A stretch of DNA of 64,000 nt from an uncultured Clostridia bacterium (lineage in GTDB: Bacteria; Bacillota; Clostridia; Oscillospirales; Ruminococcaceae): the NCBI GenBank assembly GCA_947624675.1, contig CANQLI010000004.1, positions 62,001 to 126,000 on the forward strand, given 5' to 3'. The notes beneath the pieces were generated by a model. That model saw only the letters and a list, made by a program, of their open reading frames with translations. It did no database searches and was not told the DNA's origin. This document shows, one piece after another, positions 44,531 through 52,404 of the stretch. Positions within the stretch are counted from its first letter, which is position 1; every line of letters starts with the position of its first letter. The translations under genes were made by a program, and so were the position numbers.

Positions 44531-45058
44531 ATGTTATTCAATCCAGTAAAATACGATCGAAGTGCCGCTAAGAAATACATGACTTCATGGGCTAAGAGAC
44601 GAAACCCCGCTTTCCCGGATTTAAAGGAAAATGATTGTACAAATTTTGTTTCTCAGTGCTTATATGCTGGTGGCTTGCATATGTATACCGGATGGCAATG
44701 TTCAAAAACCAGTAGTGGTAAATTTTCATATACAGCTACTTGGAGTTATGCAGAAAGTTTATTTTCAAAACTAGTAAATGATTTATCTTCGAATACAGTA
44801 TTCACAGTAAAAGAATATTCTGAAGTCAGCAGTATAATTAAGCATTTGGATGCAGGGGATCTTATTTTTTATCACAATAAGAAGAAAAATGCAATTACGC
44901 ATACATCTATTATACATGATATTACTAATGGGATAATATATGTTTCTCAACACAGTGATGATTATATTCATAGGAGTTTAAAAACCCAAATGAGTACAGA
45001 TACATATTCCAAATTTTATATAATGCATATAAGTGAATATATTACATGGAGGGCTTAA
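44531..45058 (+). CDS. Amidase-domain (NlpC/P60-like) protein without signal peptide
   Basis: 175 residues. The papain-like amidase domain shows the Cys motif ENDCTNFVSQCLYAGG (~35) and the His region AITHTSIIHDITNG (~120). This domain (amidase_6 type) usually cuts peptidoglycan peptides, but here the protein begins directly with MLFNPVKYDRSAAKKYMTSW and has no export signal. AT-rich base use, unlike rny. Four bases separate it from a membrane protein gene, so the two probably function together. Start ATG follows AGGAGG at eight bases. Confidence 0.82.
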   Translation: MLFNPVKYDRSAAKKYMTSWAKRRNPAFPDLKENDCTNFVSQCLYAGGLHMYTGWQCSKTSSGKFSYTATWSYAESLFSKLVNDLSSNTVFTVKEYSEVSSIIKHLDAGDLIFYHNKKKNAITHTSIIHDITNGIIYVSQHSDDYIHRSLKTQMSTDTYSKFYIMHISEYITWRA

Positions 45059-45061
45059 ATA

Positions 45062-45538
45062 ATGAAAGCAAGAATAATTAAATGGATAGTAATATTTTTG
45101 CTGGCAGGGGCGCTTTTAACATATTTTCTGATAATGCCGCTTGTAAGGTGGGAGCTCAATTACGACTACAAAAGTATGACGCCGAAGGAAACGATAGAAT
45201 ATTTCTTTTCCGCTATAAATGAAAGAAATCCCAAAAAAGCTTTGAATGTATTTTCCGTTGATGATTCCGACGACAATCAAGCTAACGCCTATTCGCTTGA
45301 TTTTCTGTTAAGCTGTGATGTAAAAAATATAACCGATGTAAGCGACAAGATGTTAAAGGATGATCCTTCGGATGAATGGATGTTTTTGGTGGAATTTGAA
45401 AATCATTATCTGTTCGGACTTCAGTCGAATGTGTTCTCTGAGGCATCAAAGTCCGGAGATAAAAAGGCTTATATTAAGGTAGAAAAGGACACTCCTGTTA
45501 CAGGACGCTTGTATATCACCGAGTTGAATATGGTTTAA
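45062..45538 (+). CDS. Single-pass membrane protein, DUF4829-like outer domain
   Basis: 158 residues: basic start (KARIIKW), one helix (IVIFLLAGALLTYFLIMPLV), and an outer domain of ~125 residues with PKETIEYFFSAINERNPKKA and beta strands (WMFLVEFENHYLFGL). The outer part resembles DUF4829/NTF2-like domains of Firmicutes lipoproteins; the match is by pattern only. It directly follows the amidase gene but has a GC content closer to the chromosome than that gene. It may be an inhibitor or partner of the amidase, which is inference. Confidence 0.7.
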   Translation: MKARIIKWIVIFLLAGALLTYFLIMPLVRWELNYDYKSMTPKETIEYFFSAINERNPKKALNVFSVDDSDDNQANAYSLDFLLSCDVKNITDVSDKMLKDDPSDEWMFLVEFENHYLFGLQSNVFSEASKSGDKKAYIKVEKDTPVTGRLYITELNMV

Positions 45539-45548
45539 AATTTTAAAT

Positions 45549-45672
45549 TATAGTATTCATAGCAAATAGTTTCCTTTGTTGTTTGGTCTTCACAAATAAC
45601 TGTAAAACATCGGAATGCTATTTGCTATTATTTTTTATTTTTTGTAACACATCTATTGTAAACCTACATTTT
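45549..45672 (-). repeat. MITE-like repeat, full copy
   Basis: About 124 bases. On the + strand it is a large dyad: ATAGCAAATAGTTTCC...GGAATGCTATTTGCTAT, followed by ATTTTTTATTTTTT. Its reverse complement matches 40673-40771. Its end overlaps the last codons of the LytTR frame. Confidence 0.75.
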
Positions 45673-46507
45673 CAAAATTTCTTCCACAAAAATGCAAAAC
45701 CCGGAATCCAATGCTAGGGATTTCGGGTTTTTCTACAGGCTGGAACCGCCCGTTTTTCGGGCGATTTTTTGTTGTTAATACGCCCCCCCCCCACGAGGAT
45801 GCCTGCTTTAATTGGGTGACGAAGTCGTGCCTTCGTCCGCGGGAGATGGGTATTTTTGTGCCGTCGTCGAGGAAAATATTATCTCCCTCGACGACCTTTA
45901 TGTAATTTACATTTATCAGATAGCTTGCGTGCGGCATTACAAAATAATCGGGAAGCCTTTGTCTTATCTTCCGTATCTGCCCGTAAATACAAGCCTGTGA
46001 ATCCTTTGTCAGAACCCGTATCTTTCGCTTTTCGCTTTTTACCATTATAATATCCGCGGTGCGGTAGAGGGTGTGAGTTCTGCCGGCTGATACCATAATA
46101 GCATTTCTTTTAACGTTTTTGGCTTCAATAAGCGAGTTTATTATCGGTGTTAAAACTGTTTTGTTTAAAGGCTTTACAATAACAGCGAAAGGTCTTAGCT
46201 TGTACCCGCTTAGAAACAATCGCTCGATCTCTTTTGCTTCACAAGGTAATGTTGAAAATATTATCTCTGTATCACTAAATTTCTCTGCTATCGCCGATGC
46301 GAATGAAATTGAATCCGACGATTTAAGGTCTGACGGTATAACAACAGCGTCGACCCCGACACTGTCAGCATACAGTCTGTTTAAAAGCTGCTCTTCATCG
46401 GTAAAGCCTTCGTATTTTGCTTCGCAGGATATCTGTTCGATGATGTCTTTGGCTTCCGCTAAAACACATTCGTCTTTATCAAGCATCAAAATACATACCT
46501 GTGACAA
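45653..46507 (-). CDS. LytTR-family response regulator, with a 10-G tract near the end
   Basis: About 284 residues as read. The N-terminal ~120 residues resemble a degenerate receiver (VCILMLDKDECVLAEAK). The LytTR DNA-binding domain lies at about 135-235 (YRTADIIMVKSEKRKIRVLT, RLPDYFVMPHASYLINVNYI, DGTKIPISRGRRHDF). After QLKQASSW a run of ten G (45783-45792) sets the frame: as sequenced it continues 46 residues through two terminator stems into a repeat; one G fewer would end the protein after GGAY with a stop at 45775. The TTG start follows AGGGG. No histidine kinase is adjacent. Confidence 0.75.
   Translation of the reverse strand: MSQVCILMLDKDECVLAEAKDIIEQISCEAKYEGFTDEEQLLNRLYADSVGVDAVVIPSDLKSSDSISFASAIAEKFSDTEIIFSTLPCEAKEIERLFLSGYKLRPFAVIVKPLNKTVLTPIINSLIEAKNVKRNAIMVSAGRTHTLYRTADIIMVKSEKRKIRVLTKDSQACIYGQIRKIRQRLPDYFVMPHASYLINVNYIKVVEGDNIFLDDGTKIPISRGRRHDFVTQLKQASSWGGGVLTTKNRPKNGRFQPVEKPEIPSIGFRVLHFCGRNFENVGLQ
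45696..45732. terminator. Bidirectional terminator between amidase operon and LytTR
   Basis: Stem AAAACCCGGAATCC / GGGATTTCGGGTTTT, T-run on both strands. It lies inside the frame of LytTR as sequenced. Confidence 0.75.
45747..45777 (+). terminator. Second terminator, + strand
   Basis: CGCCCG TTTTT CGGGCG followed by ATTTTTTGTTGTT; faces the amidase operon. Confidence 0.75.
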
Positions 46508-46741
46508 TTTTAACAACACCCCTCTAAAATATATTATGTTATTTATCCTATCATAAAAAATATAACAAATTTTAGACGCAAAATTATTAAAATGTAAACA
46601 TATACACATATATTGACAAAAAAATGTAAGAAACTACATATTAAGCAAAAAACATCTTTAAAAATTCATAAGTATAACAAACAGGTGTATATTGTATATG
46701 ATTCCCTCCTTTTATTTTTGATTGAAAGATCCTTCATCTTA

Positions 46742-46772
46742 ATTATATCACCTTACGCAGCGTCAATGTCAA
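46742..46772 (-). promoter_or_regulatory. MerR-type promoter (19-base spacer) without its gene
   Basis: On the minus strand TTGACA, 19-base spacer, TATAAT; the spacer holds the dyad ACGCAGCGT (46755-46763). Long spacers with a dyad between the boxes mark promoters activated by MerR-family proteins. A GGAGGG site at about 46702-46707 follows, but no ATG; the nearest gene is LytTR, ~230 bases on. Confidence 0.65.
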
Positions 46773-46833
46773 TATACTTTTATAAAAACCTACATATTTT
46801 TTAAGGCTCTAAAAGCACAGTCTTAGGCAAGCT

Positions 46834-46958
46834 AAATTTTAACAAACTATGAATATTGTAAACATTTCGTTACAAAACATAAGATATTTTATTAAAAATG
46901 TACGTTTGCGTACATTTTTTCGGTAAAAGCCCCTGTATATAGAGGGGCTTAATTTTTT
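46834..46958 (+). repeat. Dispersed intergenic repeat, copy 3 of 4
   Basis: AT-rich lead TTTTAACAAACTATGAATAT, hairpin AAATGTACG-TTTG-CGTACATTT at 46896-46917, T-run. The tail differs: a second hairpin AAGCCCC...GGGGCTT with TTTTTT (about 46926-46958) replaces the usual GAGGGG end. It lies just before the holin cassette. Confidence 0.8.
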
Positions 46959-46990
46959 GAAAAAATCAAGTTTTGAAACGAGGTGAGAAT

Positions 46991-47293
46991 GTGGAATTTT
47001 TAGTGAGCATCGTATCCGAGCTTCTTATAACAACAACCGTTGCGGTTTTATCATACTATTATAAAAGGATGTCAAAAAAGCTCAGCGAACAAGAAAAGGT
47101 AAAAGACGGATTAGTGGCAATACTTCAGGACAGGATCCTCTCTTTAGGTAATGAGCTTATGTCAAAAGGCGAAATAAGCCTGTATGAACTTAGGAATTTA
47201 GAAAGCCTTTATAGTGTTTACCATTCGCTCGGAGGAAATTCAACCGCAACCGAAATATTCAACAGAGTTAAAAATATGAAGATATGCGATTGA
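46991..47293 (+). CDS. Phage-type small membrane protein of the holin cassette
   Basis: About 100 residues: one N-terminal helix (FLVSIVSELLITTTVAVLSY), a basic turn (KRMSKKLSEQ) and a helical tail with the phage-like ending ISLYELRNLESLYSVYHSLG then GN. Small proteins of this shape precede holins in Clostridia prophages. GTG start with GAGGTGAG upstream; the open frame begins earlier at a TTG that lacks a site. Directly followed by the holin gene. Confidence 0.65.
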   Translation: MEFLVSIVSELLITTTVAVLSYYYKRMSKKLSEQEKVKDGLVAILQDRILSLGNELMSKGEISLYELRNLESLYSVYHSLGGNSTATEIFNRVKNMKICD

Positions 47294-47333
47294 GCTATCC
47301 ATATTTTAAGAATCACAAAAAGGAGGAATTTTA

Positions 47334-47696
47334 ATGAGCACAGGAAATTTAGTAACGGTTTTACCGATTGTAATAATATGCTACTTTGCCGGAATATGCA
47401 CAAAAGCATTTAAGCCTACCGAAAAATATATTCAGATAATCTCAGGCTTTCTCGGCGGACTGTTGGGACTTTTGGGGTATTACACAATGGCTGACTTTCC
47501 GTCAGACGACCTTATGACATCGTTTGCAATAGGAATCATAAGCGGACTTACCTCATCGGGCTTTAACAAGACTGTTAAAAACATAATTAAGCGCAGTAAA
47601 TCCGAAAAGAAGGTCGATGAAACAATCAGTATAACAGAAAAATCTTATTCCGATACCACCGAAAATGATGTTTCTTCCCAGGAACAAATTAAGTAA
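47334..47696 (+). CDS. Phage holin family protein (Phage_holin_5_2-like)
   Basis: 120 residues, two to three hydrophobic segments (VLPIVIICYFAGICTKAF, YIQIISGFLGGLLGLLGYYT, FAIGIISGLTSSGFNKTVKN) matching the Phage_holin_5 layout (GFLGGLLGLLGYYTMADFP). Holins form pores that release lysins or other wall-active proteins. AAAGGAGG precedes the ATG. No other phage genes are near, so this is a lone cassette beside a wall-directed secreted protein, as with TcdE next to clostridial toxins. Confidence 0.85.
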   Translation: MSTGNLVTVLPIVIICYFAGICTKAFKPTEKYIQIISGFLGGLLGLLGYYTMADFPSDDLMTSFAIGIISGLTSSGFNKTVKNIIKRSKSEKKVDETISITEKSYSDTTENDVSSQEQIK

Positions 47697-47826
47697 TATT
47701 TTTAACTGATTAAAAATTTATTAGCAATTATTTGGGCAACAATTACAAAAAATTAACAAAAGCGCCGCTTTATCAAGTCAAAACGCAGGATAAATATTAA
47801 AATTTGGTTAACAAATCGCCTTTTGC

Positions 47827-47855
47827 TTGACATTCTATAACAAAAATGTTACAAT
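47827..47855 (+). promoter_or_regulatory. Promoter of the FN3/3D-domain gene
   Basis: TTGACA, 17 bases, TACAAT, about 50 bases before the start; GTTACAA occurs three times around and after it. Confidence 0.7.
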
Positions 47856-47904
47856 TCACTGGTAAAAAGTTACAAAACTGTTACAAATCAGAAAGGATGA
47901 CTTT

Positions 47905-49926
47905 ATGATCAAGAAACTAGTAGCTTTAACTATTACCGTGATTTCATTGGCGGCGTGTATTACCGTTGCGGGTGTGTTTGCGGAAGGTACTTCCAAAACC
48001 AAATCTACTGTAATAAGTATAAGCACCACGATGACTGCCGCAACGCTAAAGCTTGACGACAATTTTGACTCAGGATATATTTCCTATTCAGAAGACAAGA
48101 ACTTTACAAACGAAAAGGTACAGGATTTTACATCGAGCACAGTCGAGATAACGGGACTTAAGCCGGAGACGACCTATTATTTTAAAGCGATGTCAAGAGC
48201 CGGAAAAGCGGTGTCATCCAGAGGCGAATATATAAGCGCTAAGACAGAGCCTGTTGCCGCTCCTAAAGTTGACTACACAGCGTCGAGCAGCTCAAGGGAC
48301 TCTTTAAGCATCAAATTCAAAAAGGAATCGGATATAAAAGGCTACAAGCTTTGGCTTTCCGACAATAAGAGCTTTACCAATCAGAAAGTGACACAGGGAG
48401 CTTCTTCTTTAAAGTTCAACAGCCTGAAGCCTGATACTACCTATAATTTAAAGGCTGTAAGCTATGTAACTGTTGACGGAGATAATTACTTTTCAGCCCC
48501 CACAACATTTATTTACAGCACCAAAGCTTTGCCGAAGCCTACGGCTAACATCAAAGCTTCCGCAAGCACAACAAGCGCTATACGGATTGAATTCAATAAG
48601 ATCGAAGGCGTTAAGTACAGAATGAGGATATGCAGCGATTCAAGCTTTGCGGACAATAAGTCAAGAATCGTTGAGGGCGGTTCATCTCTAAGGTTTGACA
48701 ATCTCGCAAGACCGAATCACAAATACTACATTCGCGCTGCGACAATAATGACCGTAAACGGAAAGAAATATTACTCTCCGAACACTGTGTTTACCTACAA
48801 CACAAAGAATCTGTCAAAGCCGACAGCTAACCTCAAGACTTCCGCCAGCACATTTAACGCCATAAGAATAGAGCTTAACAAAACTCCCGGCGTAAAGTAC
48901 AGAATGAGGGTTTGCAGCGATTCAAGCTTTGCAAACAATAAGTCAAGGATCGTCGAGGGAGGTTCCTCACTGAGAATCGACAATCTCGCAAGTCCTAACC
49001 ACAAGTACTACATTCGTGTAGTTACTTTTAAAACGGTCGACGGAAAGAGGTATTACTCCCCGAGTATTGAGTTTACCTATAACACGAAAAACCTTCCGAA
49101 GCCGACAGCTAACCTCAAGGCTTCTGCCAGCACAGCAAACGCTATCAGGATAGAGCTCAACAAAATTTCCGGAGTTAAATACAGAATGAGAGTTTGCAGC
49201 GACTCAAGCTTTGCGGACAGCAAATCAAGGATCGTTGAAGGCGGTTCTTCTCTCAGAATCGACAATTTAAAACAACCCAATCACAAATACTACATTCGTG
49301 TAGCGACATTTAAAATCGTAAACGGCAAAAAGATTATATCGCCGTGTATAGAATTCACCTACAATACAAAGGCTTGTCCTGACGCGCCTAAAAATGTCAA
49401 GGTGACAAACGGAATGCAGCAGATCTCCTGGAACACATGGAATCCTCAATACACGATTTCTTGGAGCGGTGTAAGCGGCGCTACAAAATACAATGTTTAC
49501 GAAAGCTCCTCGAGAAACAGCGGTTTTAAGAAAGTTGCTTCCGTTAAAGGAAAAAGCTATACTGTTACAGGCTGCTCTATCGGAGACCACTACTATCTCG
49601 TTAAAGCGGTGACAGGTAATGCCGAGAGTAAGGCTTCAGCAGTATGCGGCATAAGATATGTCGGTATATTCTCGACAACAGGCTACTGCGCTAACTATGG
49701 CGCAAGGACCGCTGACGGAAGCTACTGCGCTTCCAATCACACCGTTGCCGCAGGCTATGCCTACGCTTTCGGTACTTATTTCAAGATAGGTAACCACAAC
49801 TGCACTTACGAAGTAGAGGACAGAGGCGGAGCTGTTTCAAACTCAGTTATCGACATCTATTTTGACTCCTACGGCGAGGCTTGCAACTGGGGCAGAAGAT
49901 GGCTTCCTGTTTATCAGATACTCTGA
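47905..49926 (+). CDS. Secreted FN3-repeat protein with C-terminal 3D domain
   Basis: 673 residues. Signal peptide (LVALTITVISLAACITVAGV, cut after AEG). Six FN3-like modules follow; three are almost identical 94-residue (282-base) repeats at 48529-49374, each beginning LPKPTANLKASAST or a close variant and containing RMRVCSDSSFADNKSRIVEG. The last ~85 residues are a 3D domain (GYCANYGARTADGSYC, then YEVEDRGGAVSNSVIDIYFD), the double-psi barrel of MltA/RpfB-type wall enzymes with its conserved aspartates. Probably a peptidoglycan-cutting or sensing protein at the surface. It follows the holin cassette with its own promoter. Confidence 0.85.
   Translation: MIKKLVALTITVISLAACITVAGVFAEGTSKTKSTVISISTTMTAATLKLDDNFDSGYISYSEDKNFTNEKVQDFTSSTVEITGLKPETTYYFKAMSRAGKAVSSRGEYISAKTEPVAAPKVDYTASSSSRDSLSIKFKKESDIKGYKLWLSDNKSFTNQKVTQGASSLKFNSLKPDTTYNLKAVSYVTVDGDNYFSAPTTFIYSTKALPKPTANIKASASTTSAIRIEFNKIEGVKYRMRICSDSSFADNKSRIVEGGSSLRFDNLARPNHKYYIRAATIMTVNGKKYYSPNTVFTYNTKNLSKPTANLKTSASTFNAIRIELNKTPGVKYRMRVCSDSSFANNKSRIVEGGSSLRIDNLASPNHKYYIRVVTFKTVDGKRYYSPSIEFTYNTKNLPKPTANLKASASTANAIRIELNKISGVKYRMRVCSDSSFADSKSRIVEGGSSLRIDNLKQPNHKYYIRVATFKIVNGKKIISPCIEFTYNTKACPDAPKNVKVTNGMQQISWNTWNPQYTISWSGVSGATKYNVYESSSRNSGFKKVASVKGKSYTVTGCSIGDHYYLVKAVTGNAESKASAVCGIRYVGIFSTTGYCANYGARTADGSYCASNHTVAAGYAYAFGTYFKIGNHNCTYEVEDRGGAVSNSVIDIYFDSYGEACNWGRRWLPVYQIL
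48529..49374 (+). repeat. Three tandem 282-base coding repeats
   Basis: Unit starts at 48529, 48811 and 49093; in frame in the FN3 protein. High similarity suggests recent duplication and possible length change by recombination. Confidence 0.85.
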
Positions 49927-49936
49927 TTTGACAATT

Positions 49937-49970
49937 AAAAAAGGCGGTAGATTTGCCGCCTTTTTATTTT
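49937..49970 (+). terminator. Terminator of the FN3/3D-domain gene
   Basis: Stem AAAAAAGGCGG / CCGCCTTTTT with a T-run. Confidence 0.9.
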
Positions 49971-49999
49971 TCTTAAGATAATAAACGCCTCCTCCGAGG

Positions 50000-50200
50000 C
50001 TATTTTTTTTCATATTTCAATACATCTTCAACCCTGCAATCCAACACAAAGCATATCTCATCAAGCGTTTTTGTGCTTATTGCTTTACCGTGCTTGATCC
50101 GATGTATCGTATTTGCGGAAAATCCCTGTTTGTATATCAGATAATATTCCGTCAAACCTTTTTTAGCAAGGGTCTCATAAAACGGCTTATAGCTTATCAT
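50000..50200 (-). CDS. XRE-family transcriptional regulator, single HTH
   Basis: 66 residues, one Cro/C1-type HTH: KPFYETLAKKGLTEYYLIYK, QGFSANTIHRIKHGKAISTK, TLDEICFVLDCRVEDVLKY. Short stand-alone XRE proteins of the YozG type share the VLDCRVEDVL ending. Start ATG after GGGG (TTAAGGGGGATAAAAT). Regulates unknown targets; the divergent dockerin gene at 50.4 kb is a candidate by position only. Confidence 0.85.
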   Translation of the reverse strand: MISYKPFYETLAKKGLTEYYLIYKQGFSANTIHRIKHGKAISTKTLDEICFVLDCRVEDVLKYEKK

Positions 50201-50364
50201 ATTTTATCCCCCTTAACTTTTTCTTTAATTATAATATACCTAACCTATTGACAATACTCAAAATATTAAGTATAATTAAATATAGTCAATATATTATATT
50301 TGCTCAAAGCTGCAAATAGCTATCACATAAGTATATTAGGAATAAACCATACACGACAAAAAAG

Positions 50365-50392
50365 TTGACATTTTTTATTTATGTTATATAAT
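50365..50392 (+). promoter_or_regulatory. Promoter of the LRR-dockerin gene
   Basis: TTGACA, 16 bases, TATAAT, 30 bases before the start. Confidence 0.75.
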
Positions 50393-50422
50393 GTAATTTA
50401 TAGAATATAAGGAGGATTTTAT

Positions 50423-52102
50423 ATGACAAAAATCAAAAATCGCACACTCAGCTTATTTACTGCAATCATAATGGTCATAGGGCTTGTCGGCGTTATGCCC
50501 TCGGTTAGCGCCGGAGCGGAAACCTCCGGAGATTTTGAATATGATTTGCTTTATGATGATTATATTGAGATCACAGGTTACACAGGTAATGCGGCACAGA
50601 TTACTATCCCAAGTGAAATCAACGGAATTAGCGTAGTAAGCATTGGATATGAAGCTTTTTATAGTTGTGACAGTCTTGTAAGTGTGACAATACCAAGCAG
50701 CATATCATCAGTTTCGTTCGGTGCTTTTTCTGAATGTTCAAGCCTTATGATTATCAATGTAGCAGAAGATAGCGAATATTATTCGTCTGTCAACGGTATT
50801 TTATACAATAAGGAACAAACCGAGCTTATTCAATGTCCCGGTGCAATAACAAGTTTAACTATACCTGACGGTGTAACAAGCATCGGACAAAGCTCTTTTT
50901 CATATTCTGTAAATCTGACAAGTGTAACGATTCCCGACAGCGTTACAAGTATCGGAGATTGGGCATTTGAAGGATGTGAAAAGCTAAACAGCATTGAAAT
51001 TCCCGACAGCGTTATTAGCATTGGAGAGTATGCGTTTGATGAAACTCCTTTGATCACTAATCAGACAAGTGATATTAAATATGTAGATAAATGGGTAGTT
51101 CAATGTGACGCACCAATAGAAACGGCAAACATCAAAGAAGGTACAGTCGGAATTGCAGACAATACTTTTTCATTTTGCGAATATTTAAAAAATGTGACGA
51201 TCCCATACGGTATCAAGACCATTGGAATAAGCGCTTTTTCATATTGCAGCAGTCTTACAAGCGTAACAATACCTGATAGCGTTATTCGCATCGGAGATTG
51301 GGCATTTGGAAGCTGTGAAAAGCTTAATAGCATTGATATTCCCGACAGCGTTACAAGCATAGGAGTTTATGCTTTTGATGAAACGCCTTTAGTCAACAAT
51401 CAGACAAGCGATATGAAATATGTAGGTAAATGGTTAGTTCAATATGACGGACAAAATAAAACGGCAAACATTAAAGAAGGTACAGTAGGAATTGCAGATC
51501 AGACATTTTCATTCTGTGAAAACCTTAATAGCGTAACTATACCTGACGGTGTTACTGGTATTGGAGTAGGTACTTTTGCGTTTTGTGTTAGCCTAAAAAA
51601 CATATCGATACCTGATAGCGTTACAAGTATTGGAGAAAGTGCTTTTGTAGGCTGTTACAGTCTTGAAAGCATAAAAATACCAAACAGCGTAACAAGTATT
51701 GGAGAAGGTGCTTTTATTGAATGCTCCGGTCTTAAAAATATAACAATTCCAAATAGCGTAACAAGCATAGGAAATTATGCTTTTGGATATATATATGATT
51801 ATGAAACAGATGGAGGGGTAACACTCGACGGCTTTAAAATCTACTGCTACTCAAATACTGCCGGTGAGCAGTACGCAAAAGATAACGGATTTGACTACAC
51901 TCTCATTAACGGCGAGCAATCAATCGGAGACCTCTCGGGCGACGGCAAGATAACAACAGTAGATGTCGGTATAATAAACTCGTTTGCAAAGGGTACAAAA
52001 GATTATACTGATGAGCAGCTTTATCTCGCGGACGCAAACGCAGACGGTAAGATAACGACGGTAGATGTAGGACTAATAAATAAAATCGCTAAAGGCGTAT
52101 AA
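50423..52102 (+). CDS. Secreted leucine-rich-repeat protein with dockerin
   Basis: 559 residues. Signal peptide (LFTAIIMVIGLVGVMPSVSA), then BspA-type LRR_5 repeats with consensus LTSVTIPDSVTSIGDWAFEG, spanning about 60-465. A ~127-residue block occurs twice (SNLTSV...ETANIKEGTVGI at about 155-290 and 285-415). The last ~60 residues are a type I dockerin: two calcium loops, DLSGDGKITTVDVG and DANADGKITTVDVG. Dockerins bind cohesins of a cellulosome or cell surface; no scaffoldin is in the window. Binding partner rather than enzyme function is likely. ATG after AAGGAGG. Confidence 0.9.
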   Translation: MTKIKNRTLSLFTAIIMVIGLVGVMPSVSAGAETSGDFEYDLLYDDYIEITGYTGNAAQITIPSEINGISVVSIGYEAFYSCDSLVSVTIPSSISSVSFGAFSECSSLMIINVAEDSEYYSSVNGILYNKEQTELIQCPGAITSLTIPDGVTSIGQSSFSYSVNLTSVTIPDSVTSIGDWAFEGCEKLNSIEIPDSVISIGEYAFDETPLITNQTSDIKYVDKWVVQCDAPIETANIKEGTVGIADNTFSFCEYLKNVTIPYGIKTIGISAFSYCSSLTSVTIPDSVIRIGDWAFGSCEKLNSIDIPDSVTSIGVYAFDETPLVNNQTSDMKYVGKWLVQYDGQNKTANIKEGTVGIADQTFSFCENLNSVTIPDGVTGIGVGTFAFCVSLKNISIPDSVTSIGESAFVGCYSLESIKIPNSVTSIGEGAFIECSGLKNITIPNSVTSIGNYAFGYIYDYETDGGVTLDGFKIYCYSNTAGEQYAKDNGFDYTLINGEQSIGDLSGDGKITTVDVGIINSFAKGTKDYTDEQLYLADANADGKITTVDVGLINKIAKGV

Positions 52103-52142
52103 CAATTCTGATCTTCTTGATTAGAATTGATTTTATACCTCC

Positions 52143-52175
52143 GCCCCGCAGGGAGAGATCCTTGCGGGGCTTTTT
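52143..52175 (+). terminator. Terminator of the LRR-dockerin gene
   Basis: Stem GCCCCGCAGG / CTTGCGGGGC then TTTTT. Confidence 0.9.
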
Positions 52176-52185
52176 ATGCCTTGAT

Positions 52186-52312
52186 TTTTAACAAATTATG
52201 AATATTGTTAATTTATTATGAATAAATTGTATTTATTTTATGAAAAATGTACGTTTGCGTACATTTTTTCCGGATTTTACGCTGTTAGTAGAGGAGCATA
52301 AAAAATAAAGTT
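52186..52312 (+). repeat. Dispersed intergenic repeat, copy 4 of 4
   Basis: Lead TTTTTAACAAATTATGAATA, hairpin AAATGTACG-TTTG-CGTACATTT at 52245-52266, T-run, tail CGGATTTTACGCTGTTAGTA and GAGGAG. Between convergent genes. Confidence 0.8.
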
Positions 52313-52404
52313 TTAAAAACAGCGATAAATTAAAAGAGTTGCTAACAAGGTCAATGATTTTTAATATAAATGAGAGCTAAACGAAATTTCTTTTCAGACT
52401 GTTT

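Noticed and set aside
46973..47696. A prophage
   Set aside because: Only holin-type genes are present; no integrase, capsid, tail or terminase genes in the window.
48529..49374. CRISPR-like or other non-coding tandem array
   Set aside because: The 282-base units are in frame FN3 modules of one protein.
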